From assembly GCA_025024175.1 (NCBI GenBank), contig QCXZ01000086.1, forward strand, positions 14,784,245-14,848,244: DNA of 64,000 nt, read 5' to 3'. How positions within the stretch are numbered: the stretch's first letter is position 1; the number at the start of each line of letters is the position of its first letter. This document shows, one piece after another, positions 22,312 through 35,499 of the stretch. The position numbers and the translations under genes are program-made. The DNA comes from Rhyzopertha dominica (Eukaryota; Arthropoda; Insecta; Coleoptera; Bostrichidae). The notes under the pieces are model-generated. The model was not told the origin of the DNA and made no database searches. It saw nothing but the letters and a program-made list of their open reading frames with translations.

Positions 22312-22328
22312 GGCGCTGCGAACAGGAT
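22311..22328 (+). promoter_or_regulatory. Primer-binding site
   Basis: TGGCGCTGCGAACAGGAT directly follows (and overlaps by one base) the 5' LTR. TGG-starting sites complementary to tRNA 3' ends are the rule in Gypsy elements. I could not decide which tRNA is used. Confidence 0.7.
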
Positions 22329-22567
22329 CTCACAACTGGCACCCCAAATTCCATTGGTGAGGCTGACCCACTCGAGAGTGACTTCTTCCTCGGAGAATTC
22401 GGAGCCAGGCGGCTATCAAGTCATCGTGTGAGATCGAACAGGCGAAGAAGAAAACCATCTAGGGACAAACTCGCTAGAAGATCGATATGCGCATCTTGGT
22501 GCTGTAAGTCCTTTGTTTTTCTTTTTCATAGTTAAGTAATTGCTTTATAAACTTTAAAATCGCTTAA

Positions 22568-23786
22568 ATGAGTGATAGCTCAGACATTGAAACAGAATAT
22601 ATAGCTGATCAAGCAGAACAGTTATTAGATTTAGAGAATTCCGATTTAACTAATCAGTTTAAATCTAAGTCCAAATTTACTTTACGGGAATCCAGGTTCT
22701 CGCCGAATTACCATAAAAGTAACAATAAAGTAGATAAAATGAATCCTCCTGCACCTAACATTGTTGCAGTCGCGGATAAGAATGAAATTCAAATGCTTAT
22801 GCAGGCTATCCTAGAATACTATCCGGGCCAAAACCTGTCAATTTTTATAACAGAAGTTGATAATTTACTAACACACCTGAACGGACGATTAACACCAGAT
22901 TTAAGCTACGCTGTCAATTTTTCAATCAGGGCTAAAATAAAAGGTGACGCTAGAGAATTTATCGCGTACCTCAATGCTTCCGATTGGACAAGAATTAGGG
23001 CCGCTTTGCTACAAAAATACGGTGATCAGAGAAATGAAGAACTCTTGACATCTGCTTTGAGGCAATGCGTACAATTAAAAGGAGAAATTTATTTAGATTA
23101 TTATAGCAGAGTACTAAAGTCGTTTAACGCTCTTATGCAGTACATCACGCTGCATGAAACTGACAAAAATTACCTAAAATTTAAATCCGTAGAATACAAT
23201 CGTTTGGCATTAAAAACATTTCAAGTTGGATTATTAGATCCTTACAGGNGCTATTTAAGCCACTTTGAAATGGACTCAATTGAACAGTGCATTAATAAAT
23301 GTAGATTGTACGATAACAGAAAACAAGAATGGGAATATTCAGAATTTTTACGTAGGACACAACAATATCCAGAATCGNAAAATAAAAACCAAAATAGTTA
23401 TTCAACAAACAATGCCNTTTCAAAACTCGCAGTCTGGACGATTTATACCCCATCAAATAAACAGAAATGCCACCAGTTCGTTTGCTTTAGCACAAACTCC
23501 CCAAAGTAGTCAAAATTTGCAATCGCAAGGTTTTGCTGGACCAATAAATAAGCCGTTAGCTCAACCGACAAAATTTCCAACAAACCGACAAGTCTTTGGT
23601 ACTAAACCAGGATCTAGTATATTAGGACAACCGAAACCGACACCCATGTCAGTGCAAACGCGTTTAACCACGAAACCAAATTCTTTTCAAAATAGAAACA
23701 ATTGGTCTGCCTTCTCGAACAATAGATCTAGACCTACTTTNACTAGTGAGGAATTGTTTAATGTAGAAATGGATGATTCGGATTAA
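22568..23786 (+). pseudogene. Errantivirus gag
   Basis: The first frame (22568 to about 23415) encodes a capsid-like region with AKIKGDAREFIAYLNASDW and IRAALLQKYGDQRNEELL, similar in layout to the gag of 17.6/297/Gypsy elements. A frameshift near the N at 23417 leads to a Gln/Asn/Ser-rich C-terminal frame that ends at TAA 23784-23786. No CCHC zinc knuckle is present, as usual for errantiviruses. Four N bases fall in this part, so the frameshift could partly be an assembly problem. Confidence 0.8.
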
Positions 23787-23889
23787 ATCGAACAAGATAA
23801 TGAGAAATTAGAACAAAATTTACCCGAAAATTTGGTTATGACGAAAATGACGAAAATTTTCAANTAGTGGCCTCGGAACAAGAAATGTC

Positions 23890-24180
23890 AGAATAGTAGA
23901 TTTAAATTCTTTAACTACACATCTAAAACTACCGTTTATTTATCTTCCGGAACTCGATTTGAAAATATTGATTGNTTCAGGAGCATCAAATTCTATAATT
24001 AATCCAAAACCAGCAATCGAAAAATTTTCAAAGTATTTTTATAGAAAACAATTTGTAGTAACAGGTTTAGGACGACNAATTACTTCAGATAAAAATATCT
24101 GTGTCCCACTACTTTCAGAACTGGGCATAAACAATTCGATTCATTTTCATGTAATAAATTAGCACTCGAAATTTGACGCG
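23890..24180 (+). pseudogene. Errantivirus protease region
   Basis: An IxSGASNS motif near 23970 corresponds to the D-S/T-G active site of the aspartic protease. The catalytic Asp codon falls on an N base and cannot be read. The frame is closed by a TAG (about 24160) before the linker to reverse transcriptase. Short flanks resemble errantivirus protease in spacing. Confidence 0.6.
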
Positions 24181-25320
24181 CTTATTGGTAGTGACGATTT
24201 GATGAATTTAGACGGAACGATAGACTACAAAAATAACAAACTCGTAAATAATGACATTGACATTCCATTTTATTTCGGCTACGTCTCGAAAAAAATCACA
24301 CCACGAAAATCTACTGGATGTAATTGCATTAGGATCCCGGTTTCAATAGAAAATAGTGAAGTAATCTTCCCAGAAACTAAGATTATCGAAAATGTTTGCA
24401 TTCCAGAATCAGTAGTAATTGCTAACGAGGGTTACTGTTTATTTCCTTTGGACGAACCTCTAGAATTAGATATAAACTTTACAGAACGTATCGACGTTAC
24501 TCCTCTAACTAGAGACATTTCGGAACCCGCTAAAATTAATAATCAAAAATCGAAAATCTCTGACGTGATTAGAACTTCACATTTAAATTTGGGAGAAAAG
24601 CAAGCAATACTAAAACTTTGCAAGAATTACCATGATTTGTTCTACCATGAAGACTCTGACTTGACATTCACTAACGCGGTAAAGCACGAAATTAGAACCA
24701 CGGATGAGGAACCAGTTTACGTGAAATCATTTTGGCACCCGTATGCAATGAGAACCGAAATTCAAAATCAGATCGAAAAATTATTGGACAAAAACATAAT
24801 TAGACCATCTATATCACCTTATAGCGCACCTGTCTGGCTAGTACCTAAAAAGGCTGATGCGTCTGGAAAGAAAAAATTTCGGCTAGTTATTGACTATAGA
24901 AAACTAAATTCCAAAACAATCGAAGATAAATATCCTTTACCACGGATAGAAGAAATTCTTTACAGTTTAGGTAAATGCACCTATTTTTCGACATTGGACC
25001 TTGCTCAAGGCTTCCACCAAATTGAAATGCATCCAAATTCGATTGAATAAACTGCGTTCTCCGTCAACAATGGGCACTACGAGTACGTTCGTATGCCATT
25101 TGGTTTGAAATCGGCACCTAGTACTCTTCAAAGGGTCATGGACAACGTCCTAAGGGACTACATCTATAAAATTTGTTTCGTCTACATGGACGATATTGTT
25201 ATATTTTCAATCTCTGCAGGAGCACGTCCACCACATTAAATTGATTTTCGACAAACTACGTCAGTTTAACCTAAAAATACAATTAGACAAGTCCGAATTT
25301 CTGTTGCATTTTTAGGCCAC
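24181..25320 (+). pseudogene. Errantivirus reverse transcriptase
   Basis: The frame 24199-25050 includes FRLVIDYRKLNSKT, KYPLPRIEEIL and STLDLAQGFHQIEMHP of a Ty3/Gypsy RT, then a TAA stop at 25048-25050. The same frame continues with [20 protein letters not shown] and the catalytic YMDD box (25183-25194). Just after it, near 25200, a frameshift or small deletion breaks the connection, and another lies near 25310. Confidence 0.9.
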
Positions 25321-26152
25321 GTGATTACTCCAACCGGTATCAAATCTAACCCTCTCAAAATTGAAGCTGTTGTAAAATTTCCAATACCCAAAAACGTTAA
25401 GGAAATTAAATCCTTTTTAGGCTTGATAGAGTACTATCGAAGGTTCATTTCAAATTTCGCCAAAGTAGTTTCACCGTTCACTAAATGCTTAAAAAAAGGA
25501 GCAAAAATTGACATAGACAACCCAGATTATATCTCAGCGTTTGAATTATGCAAAGAACTTTTGACAAATGCACCGATTTTAACAAACAATTTAAATTAAC
25601 GACAGATGCTTCCAATATTGCTATTGGTGGTGTTTTATCTCAAAGTGACAGACTATTGGCCTATTATTCGAGGACTCTAAATTCAGCAGAAAAAATTATT
25701 CAACCATTGAAAAGGAACTTCTCGCAATTTTAGCTTGCACCAAACACTTTCGGCCTTATCTGTACGGACAAAATTTCATCATAGAAACCGACCACAACCC
25801 GTTGGTTTAGTTGTATAAAATCAAAGAACCAAATTCTAGACTTATACGCTGGAAACTTAAATTAGAACAGTTCAATTTTCAAATCGTTTATAAAAAGGGT
25901 AAAGATAAAGTCGCGGACGCTTTATCCAGAGTTGAAATAAATAATAAAGAAACCGAAGACACTGAATCTATGGTACCAAATATTGACGAACTTCCTGAAC
26001 TTACTAACGAGGATCTTGACCAAATTTTAAATTCACAAATTGATAACCCTCAAGCAATTTCGAATGTCATTAATGAACTAAAAAACGACGGCCCACAAGG
26101 AGACAAAAATTCAAATCTGGAAACAGATTAATAAGACAAATACTTAAACCAA
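25321..26152 (+). pseudogene. Errantivirus RT connection and RNase H
   Basis: 25321-25599 carries the connection ([20 protein letters not shown]). RNase H follows in shifted frames: [16 protein letters not shown] (about 25595), TDHNPLV-like (about 25790, with a nearby TAG), and KGKDKVADALSRVE (about 25890). Frameshifts lie near 25590 and 25710, so the domain is recognisable but interrupted at least three times. Confidence 0.85.
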
Positions 26153-27341
26153 ATGCATTTTTATGGGATCTCTTTTATCGATGAAGCGATAAAGTTGTCA
26201 TTTAACAAAATTTGTAAAGAAATATTTAATTATTCCGTCAAAATATTTATAAGTAACGTTTACAGTAGAGATATAACGAATATTGAAGAACAAAAAGATT
26301 TGGTATTAGAGTATCACGAAAGAACACACAATGGTATAACGGAAACCTTTAAGCAACTGAAAAAGAAATATTTTTGGCCAAAAATGAAAGAAACAATCAC
26401 AGAAATAATTAATTCCTGTGAGACTTGTTTACTGTCTAGGTATGAAAGGCAACCATACCAATTAATGTTTTCTGGTCCACCACTTGCCAAAAGACCATTT
26501 GAAGTATTACATTTAGATACATTTTCGTTTTCAAATTCTAAATTTTTAACAATCATTGACCTCTTTTCTCGGTATGCACAAGCGTATCTAATTAAAGATG
26601 GTACGGGCTTGACGATTCTTAATAAATTTAGGCATTTTCTATCCCATCATAACATTCCGCAAAAGGTTGTTTGTGATGAAGGCAGAGATTTTCAAAATAA
26701 TACATTTAAAGCATTCTGTAAATTAAATAAAATAGATTTACAGTCAATAACCCAATTCACCCATTGAGCGATTGCACTCAACTATTTTGGAGAAATTAAG
26801 AATACTCAGGATCAAAAATCCTCATGAGCTTCCATCTAATCTTATGATTTCGGCTATACTTATCTACAATCAGTCTATCCATTCGTCGACGGGATTTTCA
26901 CCATTTCATTTATTATACGGTTCTTACGAAAGACAGCCAGAATTCGATTTAGAAATGACTATATTCGAACAATATAATCAAAAGAGGAAAGAAGAGGTTT
27001 TACCGTTTTACGATCAGGTCTATTTAAAAAATAAGGCGAAAGCACAGCAAATTTTGGAGAAAGGAAACTAAAATTTAAACGACCCTCCTCAATTAGAACA
27101 GACAGACGTGTACGTTAAAAGATCGCGTCCGAGAAAGACAGACCCTCTTTATGAAAAGTTGTCAGTAGAGAAACAAATGCAAAGTAAATTATTTGGTAAA
27201 GCACAGAAAGCAAATCAAACAACGGCACATGTAAAGAAAATAAAACGGCTAAGACATAAATCTTCTTTGCAGGACTCTGATCTTCTGGATCCCATTGATC
27301 CGGCAGTTCCAGGCCCTTCAGGTCTCAACAATAAGGAATAA
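26153..27341 (+). pseudogene. Errantivirus integrase
   Basis: The HHCC zinc module (YHERTHNG ... CETC) sits at about 26310-26430, followed by the core with the first Asp in HLDTFSFS and the second in CDEGRDFQ. The frame ends at TGA 26765-26767, while the region with the third acidic residue (IERLHSTILEKL) continues in another frame and runs to TAA 27069-27071. The C-terminal part (27108-27341) is Lys/Arg-rich. All three acidic positions are recognisable, but the reading frame is broken. Confidence 0.85.
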
Positions 27342-28738
27342 TGGCTATTGTCAAGAACCCCTAGGGCAAGTTAAAATTTTGGATCATTACCATAATTTCT
27401 TATTTTACGTAAACATGACTAAAATAGAACACACCTTTGATAAATTAGTTACCAATATGCTAGCATTAAAACGCAGAAGCTTTGCAGATACTTTACTAAG
27501 CAAAGTATTTAATCCACTTTGGGTTAATGTTAACGAAGCTAAAAAGCTGCTCAACAAACTTAATTATAAAAGACCGAAAAGAGCATTAATTAGTGTTCTG
27601 GGTCACGCAATAAAATTCATAACCGGAAATTTAGACGAAAACGATTTGCAAAACAAACGAAAACCTGGATCGCCTATATCAAAATCAAAATTCAGAATTA
27701 AAACAAATTAATAATAACATCATTTGCAAATCACCTTACACGTAGATATTCAGATGACTTGCGTACTTTGTCTCAATCAATAAACGAAACGCAGTTACTG
27801 CTACAAAATTCACAAAAATCAGAAGAAATCAAGCTATTAATTGAAAACGAAATTTATCAGTCTCTGAATTTATTAAATCTGTTGCAAATGTTAGAACGAA
27901 CAATAAGTCTTTCTTGGTCAACCAGTCCAAATTTAGAACTATTTAATGTTAAAGATTTATTGGAAATACATGACTATTTAGGCAATATATATAGATTATC
28001 TCCACTTTTACCTTTTGATCAAATTCATTTGTACAAAATATTAGAAAAGGCGAAATTATTTGTGATTGGTACAAATAAAGCAATTTACCGAATCACCAAG
28101 ATGTTGCAAGTAGGAGATATCTACTTGAATTTAGTAATTCTTCATACTGGACCGACGAAGATTGTGCAGATTTCGACAACATAATTCTATGCCAACAGCA
28201 ACCAACCACCGAAAAATGTCTTTTACCAGATGTTCTACTCTGCACGACTATCAAGATTACGAACAACTACAAGGTGAGCCACAGTCTCAAGAATCATCAG
28301 CTGATGATCCTATTCAAAGAAGCTGAAGAAGTAATTGAAGATTGCCAGGGAGAACTAAACCGAAAATGGATCGCGGGGGCTAATTTACTAAGCTCTTCAT
28401 GTAAAATTATTATTGGAACATCAGTATTCTACAATGTCACACCGATATTCGAAATACAACTACCAAAAATGAAGCTACATCCCAGGCACTTAGAAGATCC
28501 AACGGACCTAATAGAAGAGAGCGAGGATCTTCAAGAAAAGCCGTTACACCTACAACCCTTGGTCCACATAGTCCACTACTCCATCTCACTATTTGTTATC
28601 TTATGTCTAATAACCATAATGATTTTAGCAAACAAACACCGCAGTCGCATCATGGAGCTACTTTGCAAGCCAAGGAAAGTTATCCGAATCAAGTGGGCGA
28701 CCAAATCTCAAAATTTGAACGAGGATGTTCAAACTTAA
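27295..28738 (+). pseudogene. Errantivirus env (F-like glycoprotein)
   Basis: The first frame (27295-27711) holds a furin-type basic site (RPKR at about 27571-27582) directly followed by ALISVLGHAIKFITGNLDEN, the signature of the insect retrovirus Env / baculovirus F-like fusion subunit. Further frames (27759-28184 and 28274-28738) give the ectodomain and, near 28575-28640, a hydrophobic transmembrane segment followed by a basic tail. At least two frameshifts or stops interrupt it. This is an inactivated remnant. Confidence 0.85.
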
Positions 28739-28747
28739 GGGGGAAGG
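28737..28747 (+). promoter_or_regulatory. Polypurine tract
   Basis: AAGGGGGAAGG immediately precedes the 3' LTR start, as required for plus-strand priming. Confidence 0.85.
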
Positions 28748-29007
28748 TGTTACGATACAAGAATCTCCTGACGCATTCAAAATAGACGGATGCCAGGTCA
28801 AGCATCCGAGTACCCTGACGTCAACCTGCTGATGCAGCATCCCCGGGCAACAGCCGTGTACACCGTTTGGCGATAACTATCAGCGTTCACAAGATGAAGA
28901 CCTTGTCCTTTATCAGTCATCTGTTGTGATAAGACTTTGTTGTTGTAACCAAATAGTAAATAAAAATAATTTTTAAAAACGTATTTCTCGATTCGTGGAA
29001 CATAACT
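28748..29007 (+). repeat. 3' LTR of the errantivirus
   Basis: 260 bp, collinear with the 5' LTR. It has a small insertion in the A/T-rich stretch near AATAAAAATAATTTTT and lacks the extra bases seen in the 5' copy near its middle. Confidence 0.9.
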
Positions 29008-32000
29008 ATATGCTTTAAATGTCTAGACAAATGGGTATATTAGTTGATAGTGGTCTATATATAAATAAAAATGTATGACATGCCCATACATTGCCATCGA
29101 TTAGATACAATATATTTAATAAGAGAAATAATAACGTGCGAAGCTCTGAGAATGCGTTTCTTACAAGCAGCATGCAAACAACCATCAATAGGAAGTCCAA
29201 TTCACAAAATAATGCTTTCCTATTTAGAGGGTGGGTTTCAAATAGATTTATTTTTATTATTCGCCTAAAGTTAAATTTATACGAATGCTAAACAACATTA
29301 CCATCTGAGCACCATCATCAAAAANAACAACAACACAACAGCAGCCACTTCGCTAACGGTTATTACATACCTAAATATTTATTGTCGGAGATAATAGTTG
29401 ACAACCTACAGCGTAGTTCAGCAAAAGTCTTTGGACGTGTGTACCGTTACGCTTTTATTGATTCAATGAGGCAAATACTCACTTACAATGCACCCTCCCA
29501 GAGATCCTGGTGGAAAGGTAAGACAATTAGTAAGAGAAAATGTGACTGCTAGTACGAGGGTTGAGCATTACATACTTCCTTTGTACCTCGATTTTTACTA
29601 TTGCATTATTCGGGCTATGTACAACATTCACGATATGCTGAAAATGTCTTCCTGATACCATTCAAACAATCATCAATCGCAAATTCTTAGTTCACAGATG
29701 ACTGTTTTCCCATTCAGATGGTGGATTTCTATTAGTTTTTATTTTAATTATACAATCAAATTTATACGACTGATAAACCATGTGATCAATTCAATGTCCT
29801 CAACAACAACAGAACATCAGCAGCTACAGCACAGTGATCACAGGAATCCTTTCAGTGACGTTTGTTACTTGTTGTCTTGTGAAAAGGAAAGTGATACCAA
29901 TCATATTTTCTATAATTGATACATATATTAACTTGAGACCTTTTGTTGCAGAATATTCGGAAACCGAAGTTTGCATTTAGACACCATAAGACTTTATGGC
30001 TTCGATATGGATTACATGTTAGCTGGTAGGCTGTTATTGTGTGTAGTTTCGAATAAGCCACATGGCTTCGGCGTCTGGAAATGATGGATGGTGATGATAA
30101 TTTGACGATGAGGAGCAATACAAGTCACCAGTTTTGATAGTCAGAGCTGCAATAAGCATTACTGCACTTGAAAAGTATGCATTCAATTCAAAGTTCCCCG
30201 TCATTTTACATAGCGTAATTGAAGAATACCAAAGAAAGACAAACTAGATGAGTTACTGCAGCTTGCCTGAAATCACAAGATTATTTGAAATGTTGATAAG
30301 GTAAGTTCACATTACCGCGTTTACTATATACAGAAAGCAAGCAGAAGCAATAACAAAAGTCTGCTACAAACTAAACGAGCACAACCAGACAATCGGTTTC
30401 ATTAACTACAGTCAGGGACAAGAAACTTATTATCTGTTTCGTTCTGTACACGGAACGGGCACTGATGGAATGTCAAATACATAAATGTAAAGATCACTCC
30501 AAAGTCATTAATTAAGAACTTGATAATAAAATCGAGGATATTTGCAATGCAATAAATAATTTAAGAATTAAATTTGATACTGTTATACTGTACAGTGGAA
30601 TTGTTGATAATATTAGATCCACAAAAAAAGCTATTTCCAACCGGACTTTACTCAACCGCAGTTATAGCTTAATAACAATGAATGAGACTGCTTGAAAAAG
30701 AATTGAACTCTATATATGAATTTAGTTCATTATATTCTAGTTTCTGGAAGTGATAAATATGTGTCCCTCAAAAACAGATCAAATTGGTTACCCTTTGCAA
30801 CGCTTTGCTCAGATTTACAATTTTTTTGACCTTACTGTGACCTCGGCTTTCGTCACTAACGATTGAAACGGAATAATGTAAGTGTATTGTACAAAAATAA
30901 ATAATAAATTTTACCTCCCTTCCCGGAGTTTCAACTTATAGGTATAAGTACATAAGTATAAGTAAATGACGTCAGAGAGAAGGCAAAAAGCAAACACTTA
31001 AATTGGAAGATTCCAATAGTTTACCAGGAACCCTGAACAACCAAAGGTAAAAACTGGATTTATATAGATCCATGTGCAGAAAGGCAGCCTGATTGGAAAC
31101 AACCAACACCACAGATAGATTGCTGCATGTATACAAATATAGTGATTATGAATTACTTAACTGAATGGAAAAAACTTAAAGTTACAGGGGATCCCCGCCG
31201 CAGTTTGCTAGTTCTAGAATAATAACTCTACGTTAAGTGGATCCCCTAGATAGCGGTGGCACACTTGTTCTATATTTGCCTATTTCTCCTACTCTTTGTC
31301 AGGCACATAATTTTCATAAAATGTGGTGCGATTTTCTCGCAAAGTACCTATTGCACGTTGCATTTGAGAAATAAGATAGATATAACTGTGATAGATTATT
31401 TTACACATGTATATTTATAAATTTTTGTAGTAGGTTAATATATTTTTTTATTTTCATTGTTTGTAGCCTTTATGTGCTTCAAATGTCTAGATAAATGGAT
31501 ATAGTAGTTGATAGTGGAGTATGCATAAATAAAAATGGGTGCTATGTATTCTTCAATGTTTACCTACATTTATATTTAGAATATAAAAATGTATTGTTTC
31601 TTAAAATATAAAGAAGATCGAGCTGCCTGATGTACTGCTGCAGAAAAGCAGAAAGCAATTGGTAATATGGCGATACTGGAAACGCAAAGGTACCCATGGA
31701 GTAGAAGCAACAACCAAATTAGTAGTTGTAACAATGGAGTGTGCCGTATGCGGTACTGGTTGTACTGCACGAAAAATCGTAAAGCACCAACTAATTCATA
31801 TCCCACTTAATGCATCTCTGTAACATAATTCAGCATAACTGTAAAGCATGACAAGCAAATATCAGTAGCAGTAGTAGCGGCAACAGCGGAAACAACAGCA
31901 GTAGAAGCAAGAGAAAACAATAAATGGCGAGACGTATTTGTCATATTTCACAGACTTCATTGTACAAGAAGTTATAAGTTCTAATACACCATACTTGAAA

Positions 32001-34780
32001 ATCTTGGGTATCTCTAGTGGACTGTTCTCTGGAACGAGGCTCATATATCACCAATTGTATAGCTGGAACGTGTAGTTTAATATGTATAAAAATATAAAAT
32101 TGTTTCTTTTTCCCCAAAAAGAATTCAGCAAACACCGAATTAAAATGCATTTTCCCATAGATTTGAGTGAAAACGAAATTTAACTTATGACAAGAAATGC
32201 GACTGCTAGGAAGAGAACTGTGGTTTACGTATTTAATTCATAAAACAGTTCGGCCTATGTATCACATACCTTTTATTAATGTATAAAGTTAGTCTCACTT
32301 AGTTATAATGCAAATAGGTATTCCCCTAACATGAGAATATAAGGAATAATCAGATAAGAAGGAACGTTACTGCTTGGAAGAGAATGGAGTTCAACAATAG
32401 TCTGAACAACCAAGTAAATGAGATCTGCTTTAGGAGGGTACCCGACTGAATGACCGATTGAATAATATAATACCACTCTACAATAAACATCATAAAATCT
32501 ATATTACAAATTCATCTGCCAGCTTTGAGGGGCAACCGTCATTTTTTGCGAAGGAACACAAGCAGAAGATATGAATTCCCACTGAACACCATTATGGATT
32601 TCAAAAGAAAGAAAGACAACAATGTACCATCTAAAAGTGGATACAGTTATACCATAAATTAAGACAAACACAATGGAATTGTGATAATATTAGATCCACT
32701 AAAGAACTATTTCCAACCGGAATTTACTCAACCGCGGTGATAGCCAATTATCAATGAATGCTACTGCTTGGAAATTTAGCTCATTCTAGTTTCTCGATTG
32801 TTTGTAGCCTTTATATGCTTTCAATGTCTAGATAAATGGTAACAGTACTTGATAGTGGAGTATTCCTTATACCATACAGACAGACACCAACAGGAAATCT
32901 TTGATTCACAAAAGAATGTTTTCCCATTGAGAGGGTGGATTTCTATTGTTCGCCTACAGTCAAATTTATACGACTAGTAAACCATATTTTCACGTCAGCA
33001 TCATCGGCAACAATAACGTCAGCAACTACAACACAACAGGAACCATTTTGCTGAAGGTTATTACACAGTTATATATTTAATGTCGAAGTTAATTATATTG
33101 TAAGGTTATAAAGTGTGTACCATTAGTCAAACGCTGAATTACAATGCACTCCTTAAGCGATCGTGGTGAAAAGGAAAGATAATTAATAACAGGAAATACG
33201 ACTGCTTAGACGAGGATCGAGCTTTATATACTTCATTTGTACTATTGATTTATTCGGGCTATGTACCACATACCTGATATGTGATCCTTATACCATTGAA
33301 ATAAACACCAACAGTAAATGTTTATTTCACAGAAAAATGTTTATTTAAATCCAATAATATCACATTACCGTATTTACTGCATATGAAAATCAATCAGCAA
33401 TTGTTATTGCTTACAAGACGTTATCGTGATCTCTAGGTACTGAAGTGAAAAAAAAATAATATATTTTGTGAAAGGATAAATGGTACTAATCACATTTTCT
33501 AGTTGTGATACATATATTAAATTGAGACCTTTTGTTGCAGAATATTCGTTCTATTTGGACACCATAAAATTATGACTTTGACATGGATTACATGTTAGTT
33601 TGTACATTGTTATTTGTAGCTTTTATGAAGCAACATTGTTTCGGCGTTTGGAAATGATGGATGGTGATGATGAATTGTCTCTTTATATACAAGAAAAACG
33701 ATGAGGAGCAATACAAGTCACCAGTTGTGAGATTTTTTTTTGCCGTTAGCACACCTGGGCTATATTTGTTCTATTTTTATTTATTTATTTTATTTGCCAG
33801 CTACAAAATTTCCATAAAATGTGGTAAGTTTCTTGTAAAAAGTCGTAGTTCTTATGGTGCAAGTTAGATTGAGTTGCACGTTGCATTTAAGAAGTAAGAT
33901 AGATGTAACTGCGATAAATTACTTTATACATGTGTGTTTATAAATTAATATATTAAATATTTTTGTAATGGATTAATATAATGGGTTATTATAAGGACCC
34001 AACAATGTTTTCATTATTTGTAGCCTTCATGTGCTTCAAATTTCTAGACAAATGGATATAGTAGTTGAGAGTGGATATATATAAATAAAAATGTAGGAAT
34101 GTGCCGTCGACTAAACACAATTTATGTAATAGGACAAATAATAATGTGCAAATCTCTAAATTGAATACTGCTGAGAATAAGTTTTCTACACCATACAAAC
34201 AGTCACCAGCAGGAAATCTTTAATTCATAAAAATGTTTTCCAATTTAGAGGGTCGATTTCTATTACATTTCTTTTTATTATTCGCCTAGTCAAATTTATA
34301 CGACTGGTAAACCATATGACCACCTGAACATCATCAGCAGCAACAACAACACAACAGCAACTCCATCGCTAACTGTTATTACATAGCTAAATAATGTAGT
34401 TCAGCAAAAATCTGTTGACATTTGTATCACTACCCTTTAATTGATTAAATAAAGTAAGCACTGAATTAAAATGCCCCCTTCCAGAGATTCTAGTGAAAAA
34501 GAAAGATAATTTACAACATTAAATGCGACTGCTTAGACCAGGATTGATCTTCACATACTCTTCGATTTGTACTATTGCTTTGTTCGGACTATGTACGACA
34601 TACCTAATATGCTGAGAATTTGTTATTTATACCATTTAAACAATCATCAATAGGAAATTTTATTTCACAGAAGAATGTTATCCCATCGAAAGGGTGGATT
34701 TACAGTATAACAGAAACCCTTTCGATGACGGTATTACATACCTAAACATTTATGTCGGAGATGATAGTTAGTTGTATTGT
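29008..34780. repeat. Complex repeat block, copy A (main part)
   Basis: Collinear with 56417-62125 (copy B) at an offset of 27.2-27.4 kb, with high similarity by eye. It holds two versions of a ~3.6-kb unit (landmark TTTGTTGCAGAATATTCG-like at 29942 and 33531). Inside are ~0.5-kb subunits in fixed order: CAATAGGAAATCTTTAATTC; GGGTGGATTTCTATT; ATTCGCCTA..GTCAAATTTATACGAC; CAACAACAACACAACAGCA; ACGGTTATTACATAGCTAAA; AATGCACCCTCCCAGAGATC; GCGACTGCTTAGACGAGGAT. No protein-like long ORF exists. Short frames conserved between copies come from shared DNA. Confidence 0.8.
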
Positions 34781-35095
34781 AGATCAGCAAAAGTCTTGAA
34801 TTGTGTACCATTACCATTTTATTGGTTCAATTAGTCATAGAGTAAATTACGACGCATTATCATGGTGATAAGAAAAGATAATTTTAACAGGAAATGATGC
34901 TGCTTCGACGAGGATTGAGCTTTACATGCACAATTTGTACTACTACGTTGCCGAAAAGTATTTTTGTTCTTTCTAACGACTGATTTTTGTAATAGTTGAG
35001 CGAAGGATTCGTAGATTGTACATATTTGTTCTGTATATTGTTTACGCTATCATCACTAAATTTTAGTTTTAAACAAGATTATTTATTGTTATATA
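34781..35095. repeat. Further diverged repeat-block sequence left of the short LTR element
   Basis: It still contains subunit pieces (GACGAGGATTGAGCTTTACAT, TTTGTACTACT) up to about 34940. The rest has no recognisable content. It ends in TATA, the target duplication of the following element. Confidence 0.5.
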
Positions 35096-35334
35096 TGTAA
35101 CCAAAGTTCGTTTTGCGCCCCTCTTGGTGACGATGGTTGTTTCTGGATCGAGGCTCGTGGACCTCCTACACGAGAGAGACGTGTGGGCGAGCAAGAACGT
35201 AACGGCCTGCACTGTGGTCGGCATGGGCAGTACGAGAGCGACATTATAACGATATGGCCGCATAACTAATGTTAATGGTAAAAGTGCTGAAATCTTAATA
35301 AAGTAATTTTGGATACTGTCAACCGTTGTTTACA
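35096..35334 (+). repeat. 5' LTR of the short LTR element
   Basis: 239 bp, TGTAACC...TTTACA. It is highly similar to 36705-36943, with about 20 scattered substitutions. AATAAAG near its end may serve polyadenylation. Confidence 0.9.
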
Positions 35335-35499
35335 TCAGAAGTGGGATCGTGTGCCGTCCCATAAACAGTAAACACGGTGCCGAAAGCAACCGAACCTGAG
35401 AGAAGACCAAGCAATTGAACAACCGGATAGGCGATTAGCTTGGGGACGAGCGATAGCTTTTGAAGCTGCTCGCCGAATTTGACGGCCGCGCCAGGATGA

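Larger units (their letters stand above)
22050..29007 (+). mobile_element. Full-length, degenerate env-bearing Gypsy element (errantivirus / insect endogenous retrovirus)
   Basis: 6,958 bp with two ~260-bp LTRs, primer-binding site, gag, pol (PR-RT-RH-INT order), env and polypurine tract in canonical order. Target duplication is ATAA / ATAT (22046-22049, 29008-29011), and the empty site is visible in copy B (TTCATATGCTTTAAAT, about 56417). gag, pol and env each contain stops, frameshifts or small deletions, so the provirus is not functional. The absence of gag zinc knuckles and the F-like Env place it with errantiviruses. Confidence 0.95.

Noticed and set aside
31576..31806. Hydrophobic 76-codon minus-strand frame, also present at 58819-59049
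   Set aside because: Preserved in both places only because the surrounding DNA is duplicated. The Leu-rich segment is the complement of CAACAAC/AGCAGTAG-type repeats.
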